Shown here piece by piece: positions 43,314 to 52,424 of a stretch of 64,000 nt of DNA (position 1 is its first letter; the number at the start of each line of letters is the position of its first letter). The notes under the pieces were generated by a model that did no database searches, had not been told where the DNA came from, and saw only the letters and a list, made by a program, of their open reading frames with translations. The stretch covers positions 1 through 64,000 of the forward strand of contig PNKV01000019.1 in assembly GCA_013822685.1 (NCBI GenBank). Reading direction: 5' to 3'. A program made the position numbers and the translations under genes. This DNA is from Leptothrix sp. (in: b-proteobacteria). Its GTDB lineage: Bacteria > Pseudomonadota > Gammaproteobacteria > Burkholderiales > Burkholderiaceae_C.

Positions 43314-44672
43314 ATGGCACTCACAGAACTGAAAGTTCCCGACATCGGCGACACGACCGATGCCGCCGTCATTGAAATCCTGTTCAAGGTGGGCGACACC
43401 GTCAAGGCCGAGCAAAGCCTGATCACCCTGGAGTCGGACAAGGCCTCGATGGAGGTCCCGGCGGCGCAAGGTGGTGTGGTCAAGGAGATCAAGGTCAAGC
43501 TGGGCGACAAGGTCAGCGAAGGCGCTTTGATCGCGCTGGTGGAATCGGCAGAGGCCGCCCCAGCGCCTGCGCTATCGACAGCGAACGACGCGCCGTCTGC
43601 GGCATCCGGCTCGGCGGAGCCCGAATCGGCCGCGGTGGTGCAGGCCAAGACCCAACCAGCGGAATTGGTCGAGCCTGTGGCGGCGCCCAGCTCACGGACG
43701 CCGCCCACGGCCGCTTTGCCCCCTGCCGAACCACCAGCGAAAGATGGGCATGTGCCCCATGCGTCGCCCTCGGTACGCCGTTTTGCGCGCGAACTGGGTG
43801 TGGCCTTGGGCAGCGTGCAGGGCTCCGCACCCAAGGGGCGCATCACGCACGCCGATGTGCAGGCGTTTGTCAAAGCCGCTTTGGCCAAAGGCCCGGGTGC
43901 GGCAACGGCATCAAGCGGCACGGTTGCCGAAGGTGAGGGCCTCAACCTGTTGCCCTGGCCCAAGGTCGATTTCGCCAAATACGGGCCGATCGAACGCCAG
44001 CCCTTGTCACGCATCAAGAAGCTGTCGGGGGCCAACCTGCACCGCAACTGGGTGCGCATCCCGCACGTCACGAACAACGAAGAGGCCGATATCACCGAGC
44101 TGGAAGCCTTGCGCGTCAAGCTCAATGAAGAACATGCCAAGACAGGCCCCAAGTTCACGATGCTGGCCTTTTTGATCAAGGCCTGCGCGGTGGCGCTGAA
44201 GAAGTTCCCACAGTTCAACGCCTCGCTGGATGGCGATGACCTGGTGCTCAAGCAGTATGTGCACATCGGTTTTGCGGCCGACACGCCCAATGGCCTGGTC
44301 GTGCCCGTGATCCGCGATGCCGACACCAAGGGCTTGTCGCAACTGGCCGCCGAGACGGCTGCGCTCGCGGCCAAAGCGCGCGAAGGCAAGCTCTCGCCGG
44401 CCGACATGCAGGGCGGAACCTTCTCGATTTCGTCATTGGGCGGTTTTGGTGGTACCACCTTCACACCCATCATCAATGCGCCCGAGGTGGCCATTCTGGG
44501 CGTGTGCCGCGCGGCCATGAAACCGGTGTGGAACGGTTCAGGGTTTGATCCGCGTTTGATCATCCCGCTGAGCCTGAGCTATGACCACCGCGTGATCGAC
44601 GGGGCCTCCGCGGCCCGCTTCAACGCCTTCCTGGCCACCTTGCTGGCCGATTTCCGCCGCGCAATTCTTTGA
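43314..44672 (+). CDS. aceF: Dihydrolipoamide acetyltransferase (E2) with one lipoyl domain
   Basis: Core of the pyruvate dehydrogenase complex. In 452 residues there is one lipoyl domain (1-76, lipoyl-Lys in [11 protein letters not shown]) and an Ala/Pro-rich linker (80-145). A peripheral-subunit-binding domain follows (about 148-185, ASPSVRRFARELGVALGSV), then the catalytic domain with HNxxPAF-like and DHRVIDG motifs (SYDHRVIDGASAARF). E. coli AceF has three lipoyl domains; one is typical for many betaproteobacteria. Its lipoyl domain is almost the same as that fused to LpdA downstream. It ends 9 bases before lpdA. Confidence 0.96.
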   Translation: MALTELKVPDIGDTTDAAVIEILFKVGDTVKAEQSLITLESDKASMEVPAAQGGVVKEIKVKLGDKVSEGALIALVESAEAAPAPALSTANDAPSAASGSAEPESAAVVQAKTQPAELVEPVAAPSSRTPPTAALPPAEPPAKDGHVPHASPSVRRFARELGVALGSVQGSAPKGRITHADVQAFVKAALAKGPGAATASSGTVAEGEGLNLLPWPKVDFAKYGPIERQPLSRIKKLSGANLHRNWVRIPHVTNNEEADITELEALRVKLNEEHAKTGPKFTMLAFLIKACAVALKKFPQFNASLDGDDLVLKQYVHIGFAADTPNGLVVPVIRDADTKGLSQLAAETAALAAKAREGKLSPADMQGGTFSISSLGGFGGTTFTPIINAPEVAILGVCRAAMKPVWNGSGFDPRLIIPLSLSYDHRVIDGASAARFNAFLATLLADFRRAIL

Positions 44673-44681
44673 ACTGACACC

Positions 44682-46511
44682 ATGCCTTTGATCGACATCC
44701 CTGTGCCCGACATTGGCGACATCGCCGATGCGGCGGTCATTGAAATCCTGGTCAAGGCGGGTGACACCGTCAAGGCCGAGCAGAGCTTGATCACGCTGGA
44801 GTCCGACAAGGCCTCCATGGAGGTGCCTGCGCCGCAGGCTGGCGTGGTCGGCGAAGTCAAGGTGAAGCTGGGCGACAAGGTGAACCAGGGCACGGTGATC
44901 TTGACACTGGAGACGGGGCAAGCCTCGGTTGCGGCGCCTGCAGCAGCGGCCCCGCCGCCAGCTGCCGCGCCATCCGCACCTGCGCCAGCCCCATCCGCCC
45001 CAGCCATTGCTGCGCCAGCAGCGTCCAGCAAAGAGCCCGACAACGCTGACTGCGATGTGCTGGTTCTGGGAGGTGGCCCCGGTGGCTACAGCGCCGCTTT
45101 TCGTGCCGCCGATCTGGGCCTCAAGGTCATCCTGGTGGAGCGCTATGCCGAGCTGGGCGGCGTTTGCCTGAACGTGGGCTGCATCCCTTCAAAGGCCTTG
45201 CTCCACGTTGCTGGCGTGATGGAAGAGGTCAAGCACTTCGATGCGCTGGGCGTCAGCTTTGGCGAACCCAAGCTTGACCTGGACAAGCTGCGGGCCCACA
45301 AATCCAAGGTGACGGGCAAGCTCACCACTGGCCTGGTCGGCATGGCCAAGGCCCGCAAGGTCACGGTGGTGCGGGGCTATGGCAGCTTTGTGGATGACCG
45401 CCGCATCAAGGTCGAAGTGACCACCGGCCCCGGCCAGGATAAATCGGGCGAGACCCGAACGCTCAGCTTCAAGCGCTGCATCATTGCCGCGGGCTCGCAA
45501 TCGGTTCGCCTGCCCTTCATGCCCAACGACGATCGCGTGGTCGACTCCACCGGCGCTTTGGGCCTGCCATCGGTGCCGGGCAAGATGTTGGTGATCGGCG
45601 GCGGCATCATCGGTCTGGAAATGGGCACGGTGTACTCCACCTTGGGCACCCGCATCGACGTGGTCGAGATGAGCGACACCCTGATGCCCGGCGCTGACCG
45701 AGACCTGGTCAAGGTCTGGGAAAAACACAACGCCAAGCGTTTTGACCGCATCATGCTGGGCACCAAGACGGTGGCGGCCGAAGTCACGGCCGAGGGCATC
45801 CGCGTGAGTTTCGAGTCGGCCAAGCCTGGTGCCGAAACGCCCGCGGCACAAACGTATGACCTGGTTTTGCAGGCCGTGGGCCGCAGCCCCAACGGCCGCA
45901 AGATCGGCGCGGAGCTGGCGGGCGTGGCCGTCAATGAGCGCGGCTTCATCCCGGTTGATATGCAGCAGCGCACAAACGTGCCGCACATTTTTGCCATTGG
46001 CGACATCGTCGGGCAGCCCATGCTGGCGCACAAAGCCACGCACGAAGGGCACGTTGCCGCCGAGGTGGCGGCAGGTGAATTGACGAGCGACACCGCCTTG
46101 TCTCGCGCCGCTTTTGATGCCCGTGTCATCCCCAGCGTGGCCTACACCGACCCTGAGATTGCCTGGGTGGGCCTGACCGAAGACCAAGCCAAGGCACAAG
46201 GCAAGGCCATCAAACAGGGCTTGTTCCCATGGGCGGCCTCGGGCAGGGCGCTGGCCAACGGCCGCTCGGAAGGCTTCACCAAACTATTGTTTGATGCCGA
46301 GACCAGGCAGATCCTGGGCGGCGGCATCGTGGGCACCAACGCCGGTGACTTGATCAGCGAGGTGGCTTTGGCCATCGAGATGGGCGCCGACGAGGTCGAC
46401 ATTGGCAAGACCATCCACCCGCACCCCACCTTGGGCGAAAGCGTCGGCCTGGCCGCTGAGGCCGCCCACGGGACTTGCACGGATTTGATGCCGCCTCGGC
46501 AACGGCCTTAG
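44682..46511 (+). CDS. lpdA: Dihydrolipoamide dehydrogenase (E3) with N-terminal lipoyl domain
   Basis: FAD/NAD enzyme that reoxidises dihydrolipoyl groups. The 609-residue protein is longer than plain E3 (about 475) because residues 1-78 are a lipoyl domain ([20 protein letters not shown]; lipoyl-Lys in [12 protein letters not shown]). An Ala/Pro linker runs from 85 to 120. The dehydrogenase has [20 protein letters not shown], the redox disulfide [17 protein letters not shown], the NAD motif [12 protein letters not shown] and the catalytic HPHPTLGES. The fused lipoyl domain is a known trait in several betaproteobacteria. Third gene of aceEF-lpdA. Confidence 0.97.
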   Translation: MPLIDIPVPDIGDIADAAVIEILVKAGDTVKAEQSLITLESDKASMEVPAPQAGVVGEVKVKLGDKVNQGTVILTLETGQASVAAPAAAAPPPAAAPSAPAPAPSAPAIAAPAASSKEPDNADCDVLVLGGGPGGYSAAFRAADLGLKVILVERYAELGGVCLNVGCIPSKALLHVAGVMEEVKHFDALGVSFGEPKLDLDKLRAHKSKVTGKLTTGLVGMAKARKVTVVRGYGSFVDDRRIKVEVTTGPGQDKSGETRTLSFKRCIIAAGSQSVRLPFMPNDDRVVDSTGALGLPSVPGKMLVIGGGIIGLEMGTVYSTLGTRIDVVEMSDTLMPGADRDLVKVWEKHNAKRFDRIMLGTKTVAAEVTAEGIRVSFESAKPGAETPAAQTYDLVLQAVGRSPNGRKIGAELAGVAVNERGFIPVDMQQRTNVPHIFAIGDIVGQPMLAHKATHEGHVAAEVAAGELTSDTALSRAAFDARVIPSVAYTDPEIAWVGLTEDQAKAQGKAIKQGLFPWAASGRALANGRSEGFTKLLFDAETRQILGGGIVGTNAGDLISEVALAIEMGADEVDIGKTIHPHPTLGESVGLAAEAAHGTCTDLMPPRQRP

Positions 46512-46581
46512 CCTTTGAGCGACACCAGCCGGTTACCATGATGGCTTGCCCCTCAGGGGTTCATCCATCGAGGAGTCAAAC

Positions 46582-46728
46582 ATGGCCAAAGGTCAGCAAC
46601 GCAGCGGCAAGGAAGTGAAGAAACCCAAGCAGGACAAGACGCCTGCCAAGCCGATTTCTCCGGGCGCTGTCATGCCCAGCATCACCACGGTGGTGCCCGT
46701 TCGTGGCAAATTGAAGAAGGCAGGCTGA
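46582..46728 (+). CDS. Small lysine-rich hypothetical protein
   Basis: A 48-residue basic protein: MAKGQQRSGKEVKKPKQDKT then a Pro/Val-rich tail ending in RGKLKKAG. A CGAGGAG ribosome site lies seven bases before ATG 46582, which makes translation credible. Small Lys-rich proteins of this kind occur in many Burkholderiales without a known role. It stands 70 bases after lpdA and 66 before the toxin-antitoxin operon. A small CCCC-TCA-GGGG hairpin lies just upstream, too short to be a sure terminator. Confidence 0.7.
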   Translation: MAKGQQRSGKEVKKPKQDKTPAKPISPGAVMPSITTVVPVRGKLKKAG

Positions 46729-46747
46729 AAAACCTGACGCAAGCACC

Positions 46748-46776
46748 TTGGTTCGAATCTGGACTTTTATTTTATA
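46748..46776 (+). promoter_or_regulatory. Candidate sigma70 promoter of the Xre-RES operon
   Basis: TTGGTT (46748-46753) and TTTATA (46771-46776) are separated by 17 bases. The surrounding stretch is markedly A/T rich, with a TCTAGA palindrome at 46781-46786, near the expected transcription start and 9 bases before the antitoxin ATG. An autoregulatory operator there would be usual for this family but is not proven. Confidence 0.45.
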
Positions 46777-46794
46777 AATGTCTAGAATTGAATC

Positions 46795-47223
46795 ATGAGT
46801 GCTGCATTGCATCTTTCTCGGGCGGCCAATGCGCCGCCAACGCCGTCGGCCCAGCAAATGGGCGCGGCGGGTTTGCGCGCCTTTGCCCGCATCGCCGAAG
46901 CCTGGGGCTTGAACACCGAAGAGCAGCTGCGCCTGTTGGGCGAGCCCGCCCGCTCCACCTTCTTTGCCTGGCGCAAATCGCCCGACACTGCCCGCGTGCC
47001 CCGCGACACGCTGGAGCGCCTGTCCAACCTCTTGGGCATCTACAAGTCTTTGCAGATTTTGCTGCCTGATCCGCAGGCGGCAGATGCCTGGGTGCGCCAG
47101 CCCAACAGCGCTGAATTGTTTGGTGGCCGCTCGGCCCTGGACCGCATGCTGGCAGGCAACGTCAGCGATTTGAACCTGGTTCGCCGTTACCTGGACTCGG
47201 TGCGCAGTGGCGGCTGGGCATGA
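46795..47223 (+). CDS. Xre/MbcA/ParS-type antitoxin
   Basis: A 142-residue antitoxin of the Xre-RES systems. The N-terminal two-thirds is a Xre-like helix-turn-helix fold (LRAFARIAEAWGLNTEEQLR, GEPARSTFFAWRKSP, DTLERLSNLLGIYKSLQIL). The C-terminal part is the toxin-binding DUF2384 domain (AWVRQPNSAELFGGRSALDR, ML.G....L..VRRYLDSV). Such antitoxins cover the active site of the RES toxin and repress the operon. It overlaps the toxin gene by 4 bases (ATGA). ATG 46795 has only a short leader after the candidate promoter. Confidence 0.88.
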   Translation: MSAALHLSRAANAPPTPSAQQMGAAGLRAFARIAEAWGLNTEEQLRLLGEPARSTFFAWRKSPDTARVPRDTLERLSNLLGIYKSLQILLPDPQAADAWVRQPNSAELFGGRSALDRMLAGNVSDLNLVRRYLDSVRSGGWA

Positions 47224-47909
47224 CCCAGCTTGTGCCTGAAATCCGGCGTGTGCGCTGGCAGCCCGCCTATCGCATCGTGCCCACGCGTTACCCGTCGGTT
47301 TATTTGTTCGACCGCGTGGCCGAGTTGGAAGATTTTGATGCTTTGTACGCGCTCGAATCATTGACCAACGAACGCGTGCGCGATGAAGTCGGCCAGGTGG
47401 ATTTGGTGGCGCCACAAGACCGCATGGTCGGCCCCGGTTCCGGCCCGGTCATGGCGGCCTTCACCCACCTGAATCCTGAGGGCAGCCGGTTTTCAGACGG
47501 CAGTTATGGCGTGTTCTATGCGGCGCACGACAAGGACACCGCCGTGGCCGAGACCCAATACCACCATGCCCGGTTTCTGGCCGCCACCCGGCAGCCGGCC
47601 TTGCAGTTGCCCATGCGCCTGTATGCCGTGAAGATCAGCGCCCAACTTCACGACCTGCGCCCATTGGACCCTGACGGCGTTGGCGTGCATGCCCAGGACA
47701 GCTATGCAGCTTCACAAGCCTTGGGCAAACAACTGCGCCAACAAGGATCGGCCGGGGTGGTTTACCGCAGCGTGCGCCACCAGGGTGGGGAATGCGTGGG
47801 CCTGTTCAAGCCCAAAGGGGCCAGCCAGTGCCTGCACGCCGCGCATTTGCTCTACGTGTGGAATGGCCAGGCCTTTGCCGATGTCTATGAAAAGCTGGGG
47901 CCTTCCTGA
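47220..47909 (+). CDS. RES-domain toxin
   Basis: A 229-residue RES-domain protein, the toxin partner of the antitoxin. RES toxins degrade NAD+ (as shown for MbcT), stopping growth. Conserved residues appear in order: Arg in RIVPTRYPSVYLFDRV, Glu in YGVFYAAHDKDTAVAETQYH, and the Ser of GVVYRSVRHQGGECVGLF. The toxin follows the antitoxin with an ATGA overlap, normal for type II pairs. Its stop is followed 1 base later by the convergent dnaE2 stop. Activity is inferred from the family, not shown. Confidence 0.88.
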   Translation: MTQLVPEIRRVRWQPAYRIVPTRYPSVYLFDRVAELEDFDALYALESLTNERVRDEVGQVDLVAPQDRMVGPGSGPVMAAFTHLNPEGSRFSDGSYGVFYAAHDKDTAVAETQYHHARFLAATRQPALQLPMRLYAVKISAQLHDLRPLDPDGVGVHAQDSYAASQALGKQLRQQGSAGVVYRSVRHQGGECVGLFKPKGASQCLHAAHLLYVWNGQAFADVYEKLGPS

Positions 47910-47910
47910 T

Positions 47911-50900
47911 TCAATGGAAGTTGCGGCTTTCAGTGACCAGCCGGCCCAACAATGGCGTCAAGTCACGCAAGTGGTGGGCGATCAGGTGGCTGACATTGCC
48001 TTCACGTTGCCAGATGCCGTAGACGGCCAGCAACCGTGAGTGCAGCAGCTCCTGGCGTTGGCGATCACGCAGGTGCTTCCAGATGACGACGTTCACGGTG
48101 CCGGTTTCATCCTCCAGCGTCACGAAGACCACGCCGCCCGCCGTGGGTGGTTGCTGCCTGACCGTGACGATGCCGCAAGCGCGGGCCAGCTTGCCGTGGC
48201 TGAGTTCGCGCAGGGTTTGCGCCGACATCAGGCGCTGTTGATCCAGCTTGCTGCGCAGCAAGGCCAAGGGGTGTCGCCGCAAGGTCAGGCCCAGCGAGGC
48301 ATAGTCAAAAACGATCTCTTCGCCTTCCGGAGCGCAGGGCAGGGTGAGCAGGTCTTCATGGACAGGCGCCTCGCGCAGCAAGGCCGGCGCACGGTGCAAG
48401 GCCGAGGCCTCCCAGACCTGCTGGCGACGGTGGCCGGCCAGGCTGATCAAGGCATCGGCCGCGGCCAGGTGGCGCATGTCGGCCTGGTCAAGCTGGGCCC
48501 GGCGCGACAACTCCTCGACGTTCTTGAAGGGGCCTGCCCGCCGCGCTTCTTCGGTGATGCGCTTGGCGGCATCCGATGACAGCCCGCTGACCATGGACAA
48601 GCTCAATCGCACCGAAGGCTGCCGGCTTTGATCAGTGGGATCGACCAGGGTGCATTCCAGCTCGCTGTGCACGACATCGGGCTGGAGCACCGTCACGCCA
48701 TGGCGGACGGCGTCTTGCACCAGTTGGCTGGGCGAGTAAAAGCCCAGGGGCTGTGCGTTGAGCAAGGCGGCCAGGAAGATGGCGGGCTCGTGGCACTTGA
48801 TCCAGGCGCTGACATAGACCAGCAGGGCAAAGCTGGCCGAGTGCGACTCAGGGAAGCCGTAGGCGCCAAAGCCTTGGATCTGCTGGTAGATGCTTTCAGC
48901 GAATTGGGGGGAGTAACCATTGCGGGCCATGCCCTCCATGATAGGTTGGTGGAACTTGTCGACGCTGCCATGGCGCTTCCATGAGGCCATGGAGCGGCGC
49001 AGTTCATCGGCTTTGCCTGCACTGAAGCCGGCCGCGATCATGACGACCTGCATCACCTGCTCCTGAAAAATAGGGATGCCCAAGGTGCGACCCAGTGCTT
49101 CCTCCAGCTGTGGGGGGCATTCGTATTTTTTGGGGCGCTCCTTGCGGCGCTCCAGGTAGGGCTGGACCATGCCGCCCTGGATGGGGCCGGGCCTGACCAG
49201 CGCCACTTCCACCACCAGGTCATAGAACGTGCGCGGCTGCAGTTGCGGCAGCATGTTCATCTGGGCGCGGCTTTCGATCTGGAACACGCCGATGGTGTCC
49301 GCCTGGCAAATCATGTCGAAAGTGGCCGTGTCTTTGGGCGGGATGTCTTGCAAGGCAAAGGTGTGGCCCCGCCGCAGGCTGATGAAATCCAGCGCACGCC
49401 GCAAAGCCGACAACATGCCCAGGGCCAGCACATCCACCTTGAGCATCTTCAAGGCGTCCAGGTCATCCTTGTCCCACTGGATCACTGAGCGGTCAGGCAT
49501 GGTGGCGTTCTCGATGGGCACCAGTTGGCTCAGCGCTTTGCGGGCGATCACGAAGCCGCCCGTGTGTTGGCTGAGGTGGCGGGGAAAGCCCACCAGGATG
49601 CAGGTCAGCTCTTGCCATTGCTGAACGCGTCGCTCGGTGGGATCCATGCCCAGCTCCAGCAAACGCTGGGGGTCGATGCCCCGGCCATCCCACCACTGGT
49701 GGTTCTCGGCCACGCGTTCGATCGACTCGGCGCTGATCCCCAAGGCCTTGCCCACGTCGCGCAAGGCGCTGCGGGTGCGGTAGGTGATCACCGTGGCGGT
49801 GAGGGCGGTGCGGTCGCGGCCGTATTTGCCGTAGAGGTACTGGATGACCTCTTCACGGCGCTGGTGCTCGAAATCGACGTCGATGTCGGGCGGTTCGTTG
49901 CGCTCACGCGAGATGAAACGCTCGAACAGCAGCGTGGTGCGCGCGGGATCGATTTCGGTGATGCCCAGGCAATAGCAAACGGCGGAGTTGGCGGCACTAC
50001 CGCGCCCTTGACACAGGATGTTTTGAGATTTGGCGAAGCGAACGATGTCGTGGACGGTGAGGAAGTATTTTTCAAAACCGAGCTCGCTGATCAGGGCCAG
50101 CTCTTTCTCGATCTGGTCTTTCACGTCAGCAGGGGTGCCTTTGGGGAAGCGTTCCAGGCACCCTTGCAGCGTCAGTTGGCGCAGGTGCGATGCGGCGGTT
50201 TGGCCGGGCGGCACGATCTCTTCTGGGTAGTCGTAGCTCAGCTCGTCCAGGCTGAAGTGGCATTCTTTGACAACATCTTGCGTGGCGGCCAGCAGATCGG
50301 CCGGGTAACGCCGGGCCAGCCTCAAGCGGCTGCGCAAGTGCTGTTCGGCATGTACTTGCAACGCCAGGCCGCAGTCTGGCAAGGGCTTGCCCAGGCGCGT
50401 GGCGGTCAGCACGTCTTGCAGCGGTTTGCGTGAGCGCACATGCATGTGGACATCGCCGCTGGCCACCAGGGGCACGCCGCTGCTTTGGCTGAGCTGGCGC
50501 AGGCGTTGCAGCCACCAGGCGTCGTCCAGGGCATTGAGCAGCTCGACCGCGATCCAGCATCGGCCCTGGAAATGGGCCTGCAGCCATTGGGCCTGTTCCT
50601 GCAATTGAGGCCATGGCGTGCGGCGGTGGGGCACCATCAGCACCAGGCAATCGTCCAGGCTTGAGGGCTGGATGTCTTGCAGCCTGAGCGGATCGGTGCC
50701 CTTGCCGGGCGTGGCACGCCTAAGCCGGGTGATGAACTCGCAGAGCCGGCCATAGCCATCGATGTTGCAAGCCAGCACCACGAGCTTGAAGTCGGGCTCC
50801 GCTTGCACGGTGAACTCACTGCCGATGATCAACTTGAAATCGGGCGGCGGCTCGCCTTGCTCCTTGGCTTGTTCACATGCTGTGCGCAAAGCCAGGTGGG

Positions 50901-51081
50901 CGCGAACCACGCCGGCCACCGAGCAGTCATCGGTCAAGGCCAAGGCCGTGTAGCCCAACTCCAAGGCACGGTCCACCAACTCGCTCGGGTGAGAGGCGCC
51001 CCGCAGGAAGCTGAAGTTGGAAACGCAATGCAGCTCGGCATAAGGGGGCAGGGCTGCACGGCTGGGCCGGCCCGTCGTCAT
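47911..51081 (-). CDS. dnaE2: Error-prone DNA polymerase DnaE2 (ImuC)
   Basis: Catalytic polymerase of the SOS mutasome; carries out translesion synthesis with ImuA and ImuB. The 1056-residue protein starts with the PHP domain (PPYAELHCVSNFSFLRGASH). The polymerase core has GRGSAANSAVCYCLGITEID and the catalytic acidic PPDIDVDFEHQRRE, and a C-terminal OB fold carries VFVTLEDETGTVNVVIWKHL. The correct ATG is 51081, giving a 4-base overlap with imuB (ATGA); longer frames upstream cover imuB in another frame and are shadows. Third gene of imuA-imuB-dnaE2, all under the LexA box at 53145. Confidence 0.95.
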   Translation of the reverse strand: MTTGRPSRAALPPYAELHCVSNFSFLRGASHPSELVDRALELGYTALALTDDCSVAGVVRAHLALRTACEQAKEQGEPPPDFKLIIGSEFTVQAEPDFKLVVLACNIDGYGRLCEFITRLRRATPGKGTDPLRLQDIQPSSLDDCLVLMVPHRRTPWPQLQEQAQWLQAHFQGRCWIAVELLNALDDAWWLQRLRQLSQSSGVPLVASGDVHMHVRSRKPLQDVLTATRLGKPLPDCGLALQVHAEQHLRSRLRLARRYPADLLAATQDVVKECHFSLDELSYDYPEEIVPPGQTAASHLRQLTLQGCLERFPKGTPADVKDQIEKELALISELGFEKYFLTVHDIVRFAKSQNILCQGRGSAANSAVCYCLGITEIDPARTTLLFERFISRERNEPPDIDVDFEHQRREEVIQYLYGKYGRDRTALTATVITYRTRSALRDVGKALGISAESIERVAENHQWWDGRGIDPQRLLELGMDPTERRVQQWQELTCILVGFPRHLSQHTGGFVIARKALSQLVPIENATMPDRSVIQWDKDDLDALKMLKVDVLALGMLSALRRALDFISLRRGHTFALQDIPPKDTATFDMICQADTIGVFQIESRAQMNMLPQLQPRTFYDLVVEVALVRPGPIQGGMVQPYLERRKERPKKYECPPQLEEALGRTLGIPIFQEQVMQVVMIAAGFSAGKADELRRSMASWKRHGSVDKFHQPIMEGMARNGYSPQFAESIYQQIQGFGAYGFPESHSASFALLVYVSAWIKCHEPAIFLAALLNAQPLGFYSPSQLVQDAVRHGVTVLQPDVVHSELECTLVDPTDQSRQPSVRLSLSMVSGLSSDAAKRITEEARRAGPFKNVEELSRRAQLDQADMRHLAAADALISLAGHRRQQVWEASALHRAPALLREAPVHEDLLTLPCAPEGEEIVFDYASLGLTLRRHPLALLRSKLDQQRLMSAQTLRELSHGKLARACGIVTVRQQPPTAGGVVFVTLEDETGTVNVVIWKHLRDRQRQELLHSRLLAVYGIWQREGNVSHLIAHHLRDLTPLLGRLVTESRNFH

Positions 51082-52418
51082 GAAAAGATGCCGTGCAGGA
51101 ACAGAGGATTGGACTGGTTTTCCTGCACATGCCGCTCGCGGAAAACCCACAACAGCCCGGCTTGATCGTTGTGCGCCAGGTAGTAGTCGCGGGCGACGTT
51201 TTGCCCATCCCACCAGCCAGCTTCCACGCGGTGGGGCCCGGCCAGCAACTGAAGAGGATTGAGGTTCAGGGCTTGGGGCTCGGGCAGCAGCCAGCCGGGT
51301 TGGGGGTGGTCGGCAATGGCCTGGACCGAGGCGCTGCCAGTGGGTGCCTTGCTGGACGACGTGAAAGCGTCCACGGCCGGAACCCAGTGCTGGGTGCGCT
51401 CGATCCGGTGGTCTGCCTGCACCACGGCTTGCTGGACATGCTCTTTGCCGAGCCGGGCCGAGAGCCGGTCCAGCAAAGTGGACAAGGCCTCGCGCTGTTG
51501 ACGCTGTGCGGCGGGCGAGGCGAGGGCATCTGGCCCGGCGCCCAGGCCCAGTGTGCTGTGCTCCTGGAAAAGGCAATCGCTGTCGATGGCCAAGGGTTCG
51601 ATCTCGTCCACATGAAGGCTCAAGTCGCCCACCGGGCCGCCCAGCGTGGTGCGGCTCAGGTGCTCTGCCAACAGGCGGTGCAGGCGGCCCAGATCGCGTG
51701 AGGCCTCTGACAGGCGCATGACCAACTCACCTTGCGGCGCCACATCGCGGCGGTGGAAATCAAGCTGCCAGCGCAAGGTCAGCACCCTGACGCCGCTCTG
51801 GCGGCCCGCCAGCCAGGCACACAAGGGCTGCAGCAGGCGCCTGGCCGCGAACACCAGCGAGGCGGCGTTGTCCACCCGGCCTGGCAACTCAAGCCGCAAA
51901 TCAAAACGTTCCGGCACCTGCACCCATTCAAAGGCCTCGGGCTTGATGCCATGAGCCTGGTCCAGGGCCAAGAGCAAGGCGGCGCCAAAGCGGCGGCTCA
52001 TGCCATGCCGGGGCAGGCGGCGTACATCGCCCAGGGTTTTGCAACCCAGCCGGGACAAGGTGGCCTCGTGAGCCTGCACGGCGCTGATGGTGGACAAAGG
52101 CAGCTCGTCAAGGCGGTTGCTTTTGCCCTTGGTGGGGCGCCCATGCCGTGCCCTCGCCAGCGTGGCCAAGGCAGTCGGCCCGCATGCCCAGCGTCCCCAG
52201 CCTAGGTGTGCCGCGCCTTGCACGATCAAACGCATCAGGTTTTGCGAGCCCCCAAAAAGACGCCGGCTGGCATGCACTTCCATGACCACGCCCTCGTCCA
52301 GCAAGGCCACCCGCGGGGTGAACTGCGAAGCCCACCACGCGAGCGACACGGCATCAAGGACTTCCTGGTCGGTGGACGAGGAGGCCTCTGCGGGCAACAG
52401 AGCAATCCAGAGCAGCAT
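51078..52418 (-). CDS. imuB: ImuB, inactive Y-family polymerase-like mutasome hub
   Basis: A 446-residue Y-family-like protein. The usual catalytic acidic N terminus is replaced (MLLWIALLPAEASSSTDQEV instead of DxDxFFA), and the SIDE motif is altered to VHASRRLFGG, so it is not expected to be a polymerase. ImuB instead bridges ImuA, DnaE2 and the beta clamp. The C-terminal PLQLLAGPHRVEAGWWDGQN and LWVFRERH are typical of ImuB. It starts 6 bases after imuA and overlaps dnaE2 by 4. The clamp-binding motif is not certain; LDELPL around residue 104 is one candidate. Confidence 0.92.
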   Translation of the reverse strand: MLLWIALLPAEASSSTDQEVLDAVSLAWWASQFTPRVALLDEGVVMEVHASRRLFGGSQNLMRLIVQGAAHLGWGRWACGPTALATLARARHGRPTKGKSNRLDELPLSTISAVQAHEATLSRLGCKTLGDVRRLPRHGMSRRFGAALLLALDQAHGIKPEAFEWVQVPERFDLRLELPGRVDNAASLVFAARRLLQPLCAWLAGRQSGVRVLTLRWQLDFHRRDVAPQGELVMRLSEASRDLGRLHRLLAEHLSRTTLGGPVGDLSLHVDEIEPLAIDSDCLFQEHSTLGLGAGPDALASPAAQRQQREALSTLLDRLSARLGKEHVQQAVVQADHRIERTQHWVPAVDAFTSSSKAPTGSASVQAIADHPQPGWLLPEPQALNLNPLQLLAGPHRVEAGWWDGQNVARDYYLAHNDQAGLLWVFRERHVQENQSNPLFLHGIFS

Positions 52419-52424
52419 GGGGCA

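Noticed and set aside
51082..51576. A longer N terminus for DnaE2
   Set aside because: The extension is imuB read in another frame; the ATG at 51081 with ATGA overlap and a PHP-domain start is the true one.
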